Shown here: positions 7,228 to 16,451 of the stretch, one piece after another | Layout of the letters: each line of letters begins with the position of its first letter | How positions within the stretch are numbered: position 1 is the stretch's first letter | NCBI GenBank assembly: GCA_025355105.1 | Contig: JANYAE010000113.1 | Location: forward strand, 1-64,000 | From: Pseudomonadota bacterium | GTDB lineage: Bacteria > Pseudomonadota > Gammaproteobacteria > Steroidobacterales > Steroidobacteraceae | Reading direction: 5' to 3' | DNA: 64,000 bases | Notes under the pieces: generated by a model | Databases searched by the model: none | The model's input: only the letters and a program-made list of their open reading frames with translations | Told to the model about the DNA's origin: nothing | Translations under genes and position numbers: made by a program

Positions 7228-9788
7228 GCGACCGGCGCCGGACCCGCATCGCGCGGCTCGCCGCCGCGCTCGCGCTCGCGGCATGGACGCTGGCGCCGGC
7301 GGCCGTCGCCGGCGACGGCGGCGCGATCGCGATCGGCATCCCGCTCGAGCCGCCGAACCTGGACCCGTCGGCGACCTCCGCCGAGGCCACCCAGGACGTG
7401 CTGTACGCCAACGTCTTCGAGGGCCTGACCCGCATCGTCGAGGACGGGCGCGTCGTGCCGGCGCTGGCGCGCGACTGGAGCGTCAGCGATGACGGCCTCG
7501 TCTACCGCTTCCGGCTGCGCCCCGGCGTCCGCTTTCACGACGGCACGCCACTGACCGCCGCGGACGTGCGCTTCTCGCTCGACCGCGCGCGAGCCGCGGA
7601 CTCAAAGAACCCGCTGCGCGACCTGCTGCAGCCGTTGCGCGCCGTGCGGGTCGAGGACGAACTCACGCTCAGCGTCGTGCTCGAGCGGCCGGTCGCCGAA
7701 CTCCTGACCTACCTCGGCTGGGGCAACCTGGTGATCCTGAGCCCGGCGAGCGCCGCCGCCGCCGCCACGGCACCGGTCGGCACCGGGCCGCTGCGCTTTC
7801 GCGAGTGGCGCAAGGGCGATGCGATCGTCCTCGAGCGCAATGCCGACTACTGGGGCCCGCCGGCGCTGCTCGCCCGGGTCACCTTCCGGGTCGTTCCCGA
7901 CGCGAGCACCGCTCTCGCGGCGCTGCTGGCCGGCGACGTCGACGCCTTCTCGAACTTCCCGGCACCCGAAAACCTCGCCGCGCTCAGCCGCGACCCGCGC
8001 TTCGCGGTCGTCGTCGGCTCGACCGAGGGCGAGACGCTGCTGGCGATCAACAACGCGCGCCCGCCGTTCAACGACCTGCGGGTACGCCAGGCGCTGGCGC
8101 ACGCGATCGATCGCAACGCCATCATCCAGGGCGCGATGTACGGCTACGGTCAGCCGATCGGCAGCCATTTCCCGCCGCACGATCCGGCCTACGTTGACCT
8201 CACCGGGCGCTACCCGCACGACCCGGCGCGCGCGCGCGAGCTGCTGCGCGCGGCCGGCTACCCGCACGGCTTCGACGTCACGCTGCGCCTGCCGCCGCCC
8301 TACTACGCCCGCCGCAGCGGCGAGATCGTCGCCGCCGAACTCGCCGCGGTCGGCGTCCGGGTACACATCCAGAACATCGAGTGGGCGCAATGGCTCGAGC
8401 AGGTGTTCAGGAACCGCGACTACGAGCTCACGATCGTGTCGCACACCGAGCCGATGGACTACGACATCTACGCGCGGCCCGGCTACTACTTCGGCTACTC
8501 GAATCCGCACTACGCGGCGCTGCTGGCCGAGCTGTCGCGCAGCCGCGACGCGGCGCGACGCCGGCAGCTGCTCGGCGAGCTGCAGCGCACGCTCGCCGAC
8601 GACTCGGTGAACGTGTTCCTGTTCGAGCTGCCGAAGCTCGGCGTCTGGCGACACGAGCTGCACGGCTTGTGGCACGAGGCCCCGATCCAGGGCATCGACG
8701 TGACGCGCGCCTATCTCGACGCGCCGGGCGACAGCGCGGCGCCGGGCGCGGCGTCGCGACTGCCCGCGCTACTGCTGCTGGCGACCGTCGTCGGCCTCGC
8801 CGGACTCGGCCTCGTCGCGCTGCGCCGCCACGTCAGCGCCTGGTACCTCGCCGGCCGCGGCGCCTCGTTGCTCGCGACGCTGCTCGCCGCCTCGGTCGTG
8901 ATCTTCGTGCTGGTCGACGTCCTGCCGGGCGACCCGGCCGCCTACATGATGGGACTCAACGCCAGCCCCGAGGCGGTCGCGGCGCTGCGCGCCGACTACG
9001 GCCTCGACGCGCCGGCCTGGCGCCAGTACCTCGACTGGATGCTGGGCCTCGCGCGCGGCGACTTCGGCACCAGCTATACCTACCGCGTGCCAGTCGCCGG
9101 GCTCGTCGCCGAACGATTGGCGGTGTCGCTACCGCTCGCGCTCTACGCGCTGACGCTGGCCGTGGCCATCGCCGCTCCGCTCGGGCTGGCCGCGGCGCTG
9201 CGGCGCGGGCGGCGCGCGGACGCGGTGCTGATGGGCGTCGCGCAGGCAGGGCTCGCCGTGCCGAACTTCTGGCTGGCGCTGCTGCTGATCCTCGGCTTCG
9301 CCGTCCACCGCCACTGGTTTCCGGCCGGCGGCTTCCCGGGATGGGGCGCCGGCGCCGGCGCCGCGCTCTGGGCGCTGACCCTGCCGGCGCTCGCGCTGGC
9401 GGTGCCGCAGGGCTGCATCCTGGCGCGCGTGCTGCGCGCCGCGCTCGGCGAGACGCTCGAGGAGGACTACGTCCGCACCGCCCGTGCCAAGGGCCTCTCC
9501 GAGCGCCAGGCGCTGCTGCGCCATGCACTGCCGAACGCGCTGATCCCGGTGCTGACCGTGCTCGGGCTGCAGTTCTCGTTCCTGCTCGCCGGCGCCATCA
9601 TCGTCGAGACGGTGTTCGCACTGCCCGGCCTCGGACGGCTGATCTTCCAGGCGACCGCGCAACGTGACCTGATCGTCGTGCGCAGCGTCGTGCTGCTGCT
9701 GGTCGCCGCGGTCGTGGCCGTCAACTTCGTCGTCGAGCTGCTGTACGCGGTGGTGGACCCGCGCCTGCGGCAAGGCGGGCAGGCATGA
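7224..9788 (+). CDS. Fused peptide-binding protein and ABC permease (DppA-DppB type)
   Basis: One 854-residue reading frame carries two proteins that are normally separate. Residues 1-29 are a signal peptide. About 30-505 are a family 5 solute-binding domain (PNLDPS, FHDGTPLTAADVRFSLDR, ARELLRAAGYPHGF). Residues 513-533 form a new membrane helix followed by Arg-Arg, consistent with the chain crossing from periplasm to cytoplasm. The rest is a complete DppB-type permease: first helix after GRGASLL, the LPGDPA periplasmic loop, and the EAA coupling loop ARAKGLSERQALLRHALPN near 750. The topology is self-consistent: the binding domain would be tethered in the periplasm instead of diffusing free. 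ATGA overlaps on both sides. No frame break is seen, so the fusion looks genuine. Confidence 0.9.
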   Translation: MSDRRRTRIARLAAALALAAWTLAPAAVAGDGGAIAIGIPLEPPNLDPSATSAEATQDVLYANVFEGLTRIVEDGRVVPALARDWSVSDDGLVYRFRLRPGVRFHDGTPLTAADVRFSLDRARAADSKNPLRDLLQPLRAVRVEDELTLSVVLERPVAELLTYLGWGNLVILSPASAAAAATAPVGTGPLRFREWRKGDAIVLERNADYWGPPALLARVTFRVVPDASTALAALLAGDVDAFSNFPAPENLAALSRDPRFAVVVGSTEGETLLAINNARPPFNDLRVRQALAHAIDRNAIIQGAMYGYGQPIGSHFPPHDPAYVDLTGRYPHDPARARELLRAAGYPHGFDVTLRLPPPYYARRSGEIVAAELAAVGVRVHIQNIEWAQWLEQVFRNRDYELTIVSHTEPMDYDIYARPGYYFGYSNPHYAALLAELSRSRDAARRRQLLGELQRTLADDSVNVFLFELPKLGVWRHELHGLWHEAPIQGIDVTRAYLDAPGDSAAPGAASRLPALLLLATVVGLAGLGLVALRRHVSAWYLAGRGASLLATLLAASVVIFVLVDVLPGDPAAYMMGLNASPEAVAALRADYGLDAPAWRQYLDWMLGLARGDFGTSYTYRVPVAGLVAERLAVSLPLALYALTLAVAIAAPLGLAAALRRGRRADAVLMGVAQAGLAVPNFWLALLLILGFAVHRHWFPAGGFPGWGAGAGAALWALTLPALALAVPQGCILARVLRAALGETLEEDYVRTARAKGLSERQALLRHALPNALIPVLTVLGLQFSFLLAGAIIVETVFALPGLGRLIFQATAQRDLIVVRSVVLLLVAAVVAVNFVVELLYAVVDPRLRQGGQA

Positions 9789-10624
9789 GCGGCGCGGCGC
9801 GGCGCGGCGTCGGGCCCGGCAGCGCGTTCGGCGCCGCGGTGCTCGCGCTCTACGCGCTGCTGGCGCTCGCCTCGCTGACGCCGCTGTTCGACGCCGCACT
9901 CACCCTCAACCTCGGCGCGCGACTCGTGGCGCCATCGTCGCAGCACTGGTTCGGGACCGACCCGCTGGGCCGCGACGTGTTCGCGATGGTGGCCGTCGGC
10001 GCGCGCACTTCGCTGCTCGTCGCCGCCGGTGCCGTGCTGCTCGGCCTGTTGCTCGGCACGCCGCTCGGCCTCGTCGGCGCGGCCCGCGGCGGCGTGGCCG
10101 GCGAGCTCGTGGCCCGCGGCAGCGATCTGCTATTTGCGTTCCCGGCGCTGCTGCTCGCGGTGCTGCTGTCGGCCGCGCTCGGCCCCGGCGCGCTGACGGC
10201 GGTGATCGCGATCGGCGTGTTCAACGTGCCGGTGTTCGCGCGGCTGGTGCGCGGCAGTGGCCAGGCGCTGATGACGCGCGACTTCGTGCTCGCCGCGCGC
10301 GCCGCGGGCCGCGGCCCGCTCGCGATCGCCTTCGTCCACGTCCTGCCCAACCTCGCCGGCCTGCTGCTGGTCCAGGCCGCGATCCAGCTATCGCTCGGCA
10401 TCGCCGCCGAGGCGGGGCTGTCCTACGTCGGCCTGGGCGCCCAGCCGCCCGCGCCCAGCTGGGGCCGGATGTTGAGCGATGCGCAGACGCTCGCCGGCGT
10501 CGCGCCGTGGCTCGCCTGGTTCCCGGGACTGGCGCTGGCGCTTGCCGTCCTGGCGCTCGGCCTGCTCGGCGACGGGCTGGCGCGCACGCTCGATCCGCGC
10601 GCTGGCGCCCGGCGCGCGCCGTGA
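9785..10624 (+). CDS. Peptide ABC transporter permease (DppC type)
   Basis: Second membrane subunit of the importer, 279 residues. It has the DppC N-terminal signature WFGTDPLGRDVFAMV preceding the helical core, and an EAA loop LAARAAGRGPLAIAFVHVLPN that contacts the ATPase. About six hydrophobic segments are visible. The ATG overlaps the stop of the fused binding protein/permease, and its stop overlaps the GTG of the ATPase gene, so the three transporter chains are probably made in fixed ratio. It would pair with the permease half of the preceding fusion. Confidence 0.93.
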   Translation: MSGAARRGVGPGSAFGAAVLALYALLALASLTPLFDAALTLNLGARLVAPSSQHWFGTDPLGRDVFAMVAVGARTSLLVAAGAVLLGLLLGTPLGLVGAARGGVAGELVARGSDLLFAFPALLLAVLLSAALGPGALTAVIAIGVFNVPVFARLVRGSGQALMTRDFVLAARAAGRGPLAIAFVHVLPNLAGLLLVQAAIQLSLGIAAEAGLSYVGLGAQPPAPSWGRMLSDAQTLAGVAPWLAWFPGLALALAVLALGLLGDGLARTLDPRAGARRAP

Positions 10625-12228
10625 CGCTGCTCGCCGTCCGCGGCCTCGGCGTCACGATCGGCGGCCGCACGCGGCTCGCCGGCCTCGACCTCGCGGTCGC
10701 GCCAGGCGAGGTGCTCGGGCTGGTCGGCGAGTCCGGCTCCGGCAAGTCGCTGACCGCGCTCGCGCTCGCCGGGCTGCTGCCGGCCGGCGCCGCGGTGACG
10801 GGCAGCGTGCGCTTCGCCGGCGAGGAGCTGATCGGCGCGCCGGACGGCACGTGGTGCCGCGTTCGCGGCCGTGGCGTCGGCATCGTGTTCCAGGAGCCGG
10901 CGACGGCCTTGAATCCGCTGATGACGATCGGCGCGCAAGTAGCCGAAACGGCGAGGGTCCACGCCGGCTGCTCCGCGGCCGAGGCCAGCGCGCGGGCGGC
11001 GGCGACGCTCGCGCGGGTGGGGTTGCCGGCCAGCGTCGCCGGGCCCGATCGCTATCCGCACCAGATCTCCGGCGGCCAGCGGCAGCGCGTCGCGATCGCG
11101 CTCGCCGTCGCGCTCGCGCCGCGGCTGCTGATCGCCGACGAGCCGACCACCGCGCTCGACGTCACGACCCAGGCGCAGATCCTCGAGCTGCTCGCCGGGC
11201 TCGCGGCCCGCGACGGGATGGCGTTGATCCTGATCAGCCACGACCTCGCCGTCGTTGCCGGCCTGGCCGCCCGGATCGCGATCCTGCGCGACGGCCGGAT
11301 CGTCGAGCAGGGCGGCACGCGCGCCGTGCTGCGTGCGCCGGCGCACGCCTACACGCGGGCGCTGGTGCGCGACTTCACGCCACGACCCGCGCCGGCGCGC
11401 GCGGTCGCGACAGCCCCGCCGCTGCTCGAGGCCGAGGCGCTGGTGCGCGACTACCGGATGCCGAGAACGCGCGTCTTCGACCCCGCACCGCTGCGCCGCG
11501 CCGTCGACGGCGTCAGCCTCACGGTCGCGCCCGGCGAGCGGGTCGGGCTGGTCGGCGAGTCCGGTAGCGGCAAGTCGACGCTGGTGCGGGCGCTGCTCGG
11601 GCTCGAGGCGCCCCAGGCCGGCTCGGTGCGCATCGCGGGAGAACGACTGATCGGCGCCTCGCGCGCGACCGCGCGGCGCCTCAGGCGCCTCGTGCAGGTC
11701 GTGTTCCAGGATCCGTACGGCAGCCTCAACCCGCGGCACGCGGTCGGACGCATCGTCGCCGAGCCGCTCGCACTCCTCGGCGGCCGGCTGTCAGGCGCCG
11801 AGCGCCGGCGGCGCGTCGAAGCTGCGCTGGTGGACGTCGGGCTCGCGGCGGGGGACGCTCGGCGCCAGCCGCACGAGTTCTCGGGCGGCGAGCGGCAGCG
11901 GATCGCGATCGCACGCGCGCTGGTCGTCGAGCCACGCCTCGTGATCCTCGACGAGGCCGTCTCGGCGCTCGACGCGTCGCTGCGCGCGCAGATCCTCGAG
12001 CTGCTGCTCGGGCTCTCGGCCGCGCGTGGCCTGGCGTACCTGTTCGTCTCGCATGACCTCGCGGTGGTGCGCGCGGTCACCGACCGCACGCTCGTGATGC
12101 GCGCCGGGCGCATCGTCGAGGCCGGCTTGACGGCCGAGGTGCTCGACCGGCCCCGACACCCTTACACTCAGCAGCTGGTGGCCGCGACCCCGAGCCTCGA
12201 GCGCGCGCTGGCCGCCACCGGTCGCTGA
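10621..12228 (+). CDS. Fused double ATPase of the peptide ABC transporter (DppD-DppF type)
   Basis: A 535-residue protein with two ABC cassettes in tandem, corresponding to DppD and DppF. The first has Walker A GESGSGKS (36-43), signature ISGGQRQR and Walker [13 protein letters not shown]. The second has Walker A from residue 312, signature FSGGERQR and Walker [13 protein letters not shown]. Both sets look complete, so both sites should hydrolyse ATP. Linker about 250-290. Such fusions (YejF/GsiA style) are known. The GTG start at 10621 overlaps the permease stop; possible upstream starts would only extend into dppC sequence. Energises import through the two preceding permease domains. Confidence 0.92.
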   Translation: MTLLAVRGLGVTIGGRTRLAGLDLAVAPGEVLGLVGESGSGKSLTALALAGLLPAGAAVTGSVRFAGEELIGAPDGTWCRVRGRGVGIVFQEPATALNPLMTIGAQVAETARVHAGCSAAEASARAAATLARVGLPASVAGPDRYPHQISGGQRQRVAIALAVALAPRLLIADEPTTALDVTTQAQILELLAGLAARDGMALILISHDLAVVAGLAARIAILRDGRIVEQGGTRAVLRAPAHAYTRALVRDFTPRPAPARAVATAPPLLEAEALVRDYRMPRTRVFDPAPLRRAVDGVSLTVAPGERVGLVGESGSGKSTLVRALLGLEAPQAGSVRIAGERLIGASRATARRLRRLVQVVFQDPYGSLNPRHAVGRIVAEPLALLGGRLSGAERRRRVEAALVDVGLAAGDARRQPHEFSGGERQRIAIARALVVEPRLVILDEAVSALDASLRAQILELLLGLSAARGLAYLFVSHDLAVVRAVTDRTLVMRAGRIVEAGLTAEVLDRPRHPYTQQLVAATPSLERALAATGR

Positions 12229-12240
12229 AGGATGCCGCGC

Positions 12241-13689
12241 ATGAGTCTGCCGTTCCGCTCCGAGCTGCTGCTGATCGGCGGCGAATGGCGCACGGCCGCC
12301 GGCGGCACGCTGCCGGTCGAGGATCCCTCGAGCGGCGCGATCATCGGCGCGATCGCGCGCTCGAGCGCGACCGACGTCGCCGCGGCGGTGGCAGCCGCTC
12401 GCGCCGCGTTCGAAGGGGAATTCGGCCGCCTGGCCGGCTTCGAGCGCGGCCGGCTGCTCGCCGCGCTCGGCCGCCTGGTACTTGCCCATGCCGAGCAGCT
12501 GACGGCGCTTGAGGTGCAGGATGTCGGCAAGCCCGTGACCCAGGCGCGTGCCGACGTCACCGCGCTCGCGCGCTACCTCGAATTCTACGGCGGCGCCGCG
12601 GACAAGCTGCACGGCACGACGATCCCCTACCTCAACGACTACACGATCTACGCGTTGCGCGAGCCGCACGGGGTCACGGCGCACATCATCCCGTGGAACT
12701 ATCCGATGCAGATCGTCGGCCGCTCGGTCGGCGCCGCGCTGGCGGCCGGCAACGCGGTCGTCATTAAGCCAGCCGAGGAGGCGTCGCTCTCGACGCTCGC
12801 CTTCGCGCGCCTCGCGCTCGAGGCCGGTTTTCCGCCCGGCGCGATCAACGTCGTGCCGGGACTCGGCGAGGAGGCCGGTGCCGCGCTCGCCGCCCACCCG
12901 GGCGTCAACCACGTCTCGTTCACGGGCTCGGTAGAGGTCGGGATCGCCGTCCAGGCCGCCGCCGCGCGCCACGTCGCGCCGGTCACGCTCGAACTCGGCG
13001 GCAAGTCGCCGCAGTTGGTGTTCGACGATGCCGACCTCGACGCGGCGCTGCCGCTGCTGGTTCGCGCCGGCCTGCAGAACGCCGGCCAGACCTGCTCGGC
13101 GAGCTCGCGCCTGCTGCTGCAGCGGGGCATTTATACGCAGGTCGTCGAGGCGCTCGCGCTGCGCTACCGGGCGCTGCGCGCCGGTCCCGCGGCGCGCGAC
13201 CTCGATCTCGGCCCGGTGATCTCGGCCGGCCAGCGGCGACGCATCCTGACCCTAATCGAGGCCGGGATCGCCGCCGGCGTGCCGGTGCTCGCGCGCGGCG
13301 AGGTCGTCGCCGATGCGCCGGCCGGCGGCCACTACCTGGCGCCGTTGCTGTTCGGGCCGGTGCCGCCCGGCAGCCCACTGGCCCAGGAAGAGGTGTTCGG
13401 GCCGGTGCAGGTGGTGCTGCCATTCGACAGCGAGGAGGAGGCGGTGGCGCTCGCCAACGGCACGCGCTTCGGCCTCGTCGCCGGCGTCTGGACGCGCGAT
13501 GCCGGCCGCCAGCATCGACTGGCGCGACAGCTGCGCGCCGGCCAGGTATTCCTCAACGACTACGGCGCCGCCGGCGGCGTGGAACTCCCCTTCGGCGGCG
13601 TCGGCTGGTCCGGCCACGGCCGCGAGAAGGGCATGGAGGCCCTGCACGGCTTCACGACGCTGAAGACCGTCGCCGCGCGCCACCGCTGA
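12241..13689 (+). CDS. NAD(P)-dependent aldehyde dehydrogenase
   Basis: A 482-residue class 3-fold ALDH oxidising an aldehyde to its acid in the cytoplasm. Visible motifs are IIPWNYP, the base E251 in LELGGKSP, the nucleophile C285 in GQTCSASS, and EEVFGPV. It resembles the betaine-aldehyde/gamma-aminobutyraldehyde branch, but the substrate cannot be assigned. The ATG at 12241 is chosen because AAGGA sits 8 nt upstream; ATG 12232 lies too close to it. It follows the transporter ATPase by 12 nt and precedes an SDR gene, so the three probably form a catabolic unit with the importer and peptidases. Confidence 0.9.
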   Translation: MSLPFRSELLLIGGEWRTAAGGTLPVEDPSSGAIIGAIARSSATDVAAAVAAARAAFEGEFGRLAGFERGRLLAALGRLVLAHAEQLTALEVQDVGKPVTQARADVTALARYLEFYGGAADKLHGTTIPYLNDYTIYALREPHGVTAHIIPWNYPMQIVGRSVGAALAAGNAVVIKPAEEASLSTLAFARLALEAGFPPGAINVVPGLGEEAGAALAAHPGVNHVSFTGSVEVGIAVQAAAARHVAPVTLELGGKSPQLVFDDADLDAALPLLVRAGLQNAGQTCSASSRLLLQRGIYTQVVEALALRYRALRAGPAARDLDLGPVISAGQRRRILTLIEAGIAAGVPVLARGEVVADAPAGGHYLAPLLFGPVPPGSPLAQEEVFGPVQVVLPFDSEEEAVALANGTRFGLVAGVWTRDAGRQHRLARQLRAGQVFLNDYGAAGGVELPFGGVGWSGHGREKGMEALHGFTTLKTVAARHR

Positions 13690-13722
13690 CCGACGACATC
13701 CATCGAACCGCGAGGCCACACC

Positions 13723-14469
13723 GTGCGACTGTCAGGCAAGAACGCGATCGTCACCGGCGGCGCCTCCGGCATCGGCGCCGGCATCGTCCGCCGCTTCGTC
13801 GCCGAGGGCGCGCGCGTCGCGATCGCCGACCTGAACGCCGATGCTGCCGCCGCGCTCGCGGCCGAGCTGGGCGCCGCGGCCGTGGCGATCAGCGCGGACG
13901 TGAGCAACGCGGCCTCGGTCGCGGCGCTCGCGGCGAGCGCCGCGAGCGCCCTCGGCCCGATCGACATCCTGGTCAACAACGCCGGCGTCGGCCACGTGCC
14001 GCAGCCGCTCGAGGCGCTCAGCGAGGAGGAATTCGAGCGCCTGCTCGCGGTCAATGTGCGCTCGATCTACCTGACGGCGCGGGCCTTCGTGCCCGGGATG
14101 AAGCAACGCCGCAGCGGCGCGATCCTCAACATCGCCTCGACCGCCGGGGTCAGCCCGCGACCGCGGCTCACCTGGTACAACGCCTCGAAGGGCTGGGTGA
14201 TCACCGCGACCCGCTCGATGGCGGTCGAGCTCGCGCCGGCCGGCATCCGCGTCAACGCGCTGAACCCGGTCGCGAGCGAGACGCCGCTGCTCGCCACGTT
14301 CATGGGCGAGGACACCCCCGAGATCCGGGCCCGCTTCCTCGCGACCATCCCGCTCGGGCGCTTCGCGACGCCGGCCGACATGGGCTTCGCCGCGAGCTAT
14401 CTGTGCTCGGACGAGGCCGCGATGGTCACCGGCGTCGCGCTCGAGGTCGACGGCGGCCGCTGCATCTGA
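13723..14469 (+). CDS. Short-chain dehydrogenase/reductase
   Basis: A 248-residue classical SDR oxidoreductase. It shows the Rossmann motif TGGASGIGAG near residues 11-20, DVSN and NNAGVG in the usual places, and the catalytic Tyr152/Lys156 in YNASKG preceded by NIAST. The Asp of IADLN after strand 2 suggests NAD(H) rather than NADP(H). The start codon is GTG 13723; no strong Shine-Dalgarno is evident. Lying 33 nt after the aldehyde dehydrogenase, it may oxidise an alcohol to the aldehyde used by that enzyme, but this is inference. Confidence 0.9.
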   Translation: MRLSGKNAIVTGGASGIGAGIVRRFVAEGARVAIADLNADAAAALAAELGAAAVAISADVSNAASVAALAASAASALGPIDILVNNAGVGHVPQPLEALSEEEFERLLAVNVRSIYLTARAFVPGMKQRRSGAILNIASTAGVSPRPRLTWYNASKGWVITATRSMAVELAPAGIRVNALNPVASETPLLATFMGEDTPEIRARFLATIPLGRFATPADMGFAASYLCSDEAAMVTGVALEVDGGRCI

Positions 14470-14485
14470 GCTCCAGGAGACACCC

Positions 14486-15475
14486 GTGCGCCCCGGCGAA
14501 CTCAATCTGATCACCGACGTGCCGGGCATCCGCGTCGGCCATGCCACCGACGAGCGCTCGCAGAGCGGCGTGACGACGCTGCTCGGCGAGCGGCCGCTCG
14601 CGGCCGGCGTCGACGTCCGTGGCGGCGCGCCGGGCGTGCGCGAGACCGACACGCTTGCCGCGGATGGCCTGGTCGGCCAGGCACACGCGATCGTGCTGGC
14701 CGGCGGTTCGGTGTTCGGGCTCGGCGCCGCGGACGGCGTCGCGACCGAGCTGTCGAACACCGGCATCGGGCTGCGGCTCCTCGCGCACACGCGCGCCATC
14801 CCGATCGTGCCGGCCGCGGTGCTGCACGACCTCGGTGGCGCCGGCGACAAGCATTGGGCCGAGCCACCGTATCGCGGCCTCGGCGTCGATTCGGTCCGTG
14901 CCGCAGGCCGGCATTTCACGCTCGGCCGGGTCGGCGCCGGACGCGGCGCGCGCGCCGGTCAGGTCGCCGGCGGCATCGGCTCGGCATCACTGGACCTCGG
15001 CGGCGGACTGATCGTCGGCGCACTGGTCGCGGTCAACTCGATTGGCAGCGCCTACTACCCTGACGGGCGCACGCCGTACGCGTGGCCGTACGAGATCGAC
15101 GCCGAATTCGGTGGCGCCCGGCCGGAGCGGCCGGCGCCGCTGGTCGATCCCGCACCGGCGGAATCCCGGCTCGCGGAGCTGGGTCAGCTGGAGCCCGGCA
15201 CGAGCACGGTCATCGGTGTGGTCGCGGTCTCCGCGGCGCTCACCGGCGCCGAATGCAGGCGGCTCGCGGTCATGGCGCACGACGGCATCGCACGCGCGGT
15301 GCGGCCGTCGCACACGCCCTTCGACGGCGACACGATCTTCGCCGTCGCGAGCGGCAGCGCCGCGCTGGCCATAGGTGGCATCCGCGCGGCGCTGGTCGCC
15401 CGGCTCGGATCGGCGGCGGCCGATTGCATGGCACGCGCCATCGCGCGCGGCGTCCACGAGGCCCGCCGGCCGTGA
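14486..15475 (+). CDS. P1-family (S58) aminopeptidase, DmpA/BapA-like
   Basis: A 329-residue N-terminal-nucleophile hydrolase that matures by self-cleavage into two chains. Hallmarks are ITDVPGIRVGHATD at the N-terminus, VRGGAPGVRETD, GGSVFGLGAADGV, and the cleavage/nucleophile region PGTSTVIGVVAVSA, where Thr241 (or Ser240) would become the catalytic N-terminus. Relatives remove N-terminal D-, L- or beta-amino acids from peptides. GTG start 14486 with CAGGAG upstream. Together with the M20 peptidase and the Dpp-type importer it suggests use of imported unusual peptides. No signal peptide is seen, so it acts in the cytoplasm. Confidence 0.88.
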   Translation: MRPGELNLITDVPGIRVGHATDERSQSGVTTLLGERPLAAGVDVRGGAPGVRETDTLAADGLVGQAHAIVLAGGSVFGLGAADGVATELSNTGIGLRLLAHTRAIPIVPAAVLHDLGGAGDKHWAEPPYRGLGVDSVRAAGRHFTLGRVGAGRGARAGQVAGGIGSASLDLGGGLIVGALVAVNSIGSAYYPDGRTPYAWPYEIDAEFGGARPERPAPLVDPAPAESRLAELGQLEPGTSTVIGVVAVSAALTGAECRRLAVMAHDGIARAVRPSHTPFDGDTIFAVASGSAALAIGGIRAALVARLGSAAADCMARAIARGVHEARRP

Positions 15476-15594
15476 CGCGGGCCGTCGGTCGCGCGGCGCG
15501 GATTCTGTCAAATCCGTGCGCTTCGCCGCCGCGCTAACCCCGTTGCGTCGGCGGCGCCGATTCATACAGCGACCGATCAGCAACGGGAGCTGCC

Positions 15595-16443
15595 ATGACA
15601 CGCCTTGGACTGACACTCGCCCTGAGCCTCGCCGCCGTTTCGCTCAACGCCCACGCCGTCGGCCGGCTGGCCGACGTCGAGATCGTCGATCGAACGACCG
15701 GCGCCACGCTTGAGACCCACTACTACCGCGGCGAGTACTGGGTCGCCGGGACGCCCGGCGGCCGCTACACGATTTCGATCCGCAACCGGCTCCGCGAACG
15801 CCTGCTGGCGGTGACCGCGGTGGACGGCGTCAACGTGATCTCCGGCGACACGGCCGGCTGGCAGCAGACCGGCTACGTGTTCGCACCCTTGCAGGGCTAC
15901 GAGATCAGCGGCTGGCGCAAGAGCGACCGCGACGTCGCGACCTTCGAGTTCACCGCTGCACCGAACTCCTACGCCGAGCGCACCGGCCGGCCGGCGAACG
16001 TCGGCGTCATCGGCGTCGCGCTGTTCCGCGAGCGGCCGCCGGCGCCGGCGCCGGCCGCGGCAATGCCCGCGCCGAGCGCGGCCGCCGACGCGTCCGCGCG
16101 GCAGACCGAGCCGTCCGCGAGCGGCGCGAGTCGATCCAAGGCCCTCGAAGCGGACGCTGGCAACGCGGTCGGTCGCCTGGTGGCCCCGCAGGCCAAGCTC
16201 GGTACGGGCCACGGCGAGCGCGAGGCCTCCTATGTCGAGCACACCGACTTCGATCGCGCGAGCGAGCGACCCACCGAGGTCATCCGGATCCGCTACGACA
16301 GCGCCGCGAACCTGGTCGCGACGGGCGTGATCCGGCAGCGGCCGCCGCTGCCGCCGCTGCCGCCGCGGCCGAACGCGTTCCCCGACTCGGCCGGCGGCTA
16401 CGTCCCGGATCCCCCGGGCTATTCGGCAAGCGGGCTGCGATAA
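15595..16443 (+). CDS. Secreted protein of unknown function upstream of ECF sigma gene
   Basis: A 282-residue protein with a clean signal peptide (cleavage near residue 21, LNAHAVG). Residues 25-140 form a conserved-looking globular part (EIVDRTTGATLETHYYRGEYWVAG...) with many beta-prone segments. About 145-185 are Ala/Pro-rich and low complexity. The C-terminal part holds YDSAANLVATGVI and a Pro-rich stretch. No catalytic motif is recognised. GGGAG lies 6 nt before the ATG. Only 8 nt separate it from the sigma factor gene, so the two are likely cotranscribed and this may be an envelope sensor or a target of that system. Function unknown. Confidence 0.8.
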   Translation: MTRLGLTLALSLAAVSLNAHAVGRLADVEIVDRTTGATLETHYYRGEYWVAGTPGGRYTISIRNRLRERLLAVTAVDGVNVISGDTAGWQQTGYVFAPLQGYEISGWRKSDRDVATFEFTAAPNSYAERTGRPANVGVIGVALFRERPPAPAPAAAMPAPSAAADASARQTEPSASGASRSKALEADAGNAVGRLVAPQAKLGTGHGEREASYVEHTDFDRASERPTEVIRIRYDSAANLVATGVIRQRPPLPPLPPRPNAFPDSAGGYVPDPPGYSASGLR

Positions 16444-16451
16444 TGGACTGA

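Noticed and set aside
15501-15545. ECF-type autoregulated promoter (TGTCAA near 15506)
   Set aside because: The -35-like TGTCAA has no matching -10 at 16-17 nt; the nearest CTAACC is 22 nt away.
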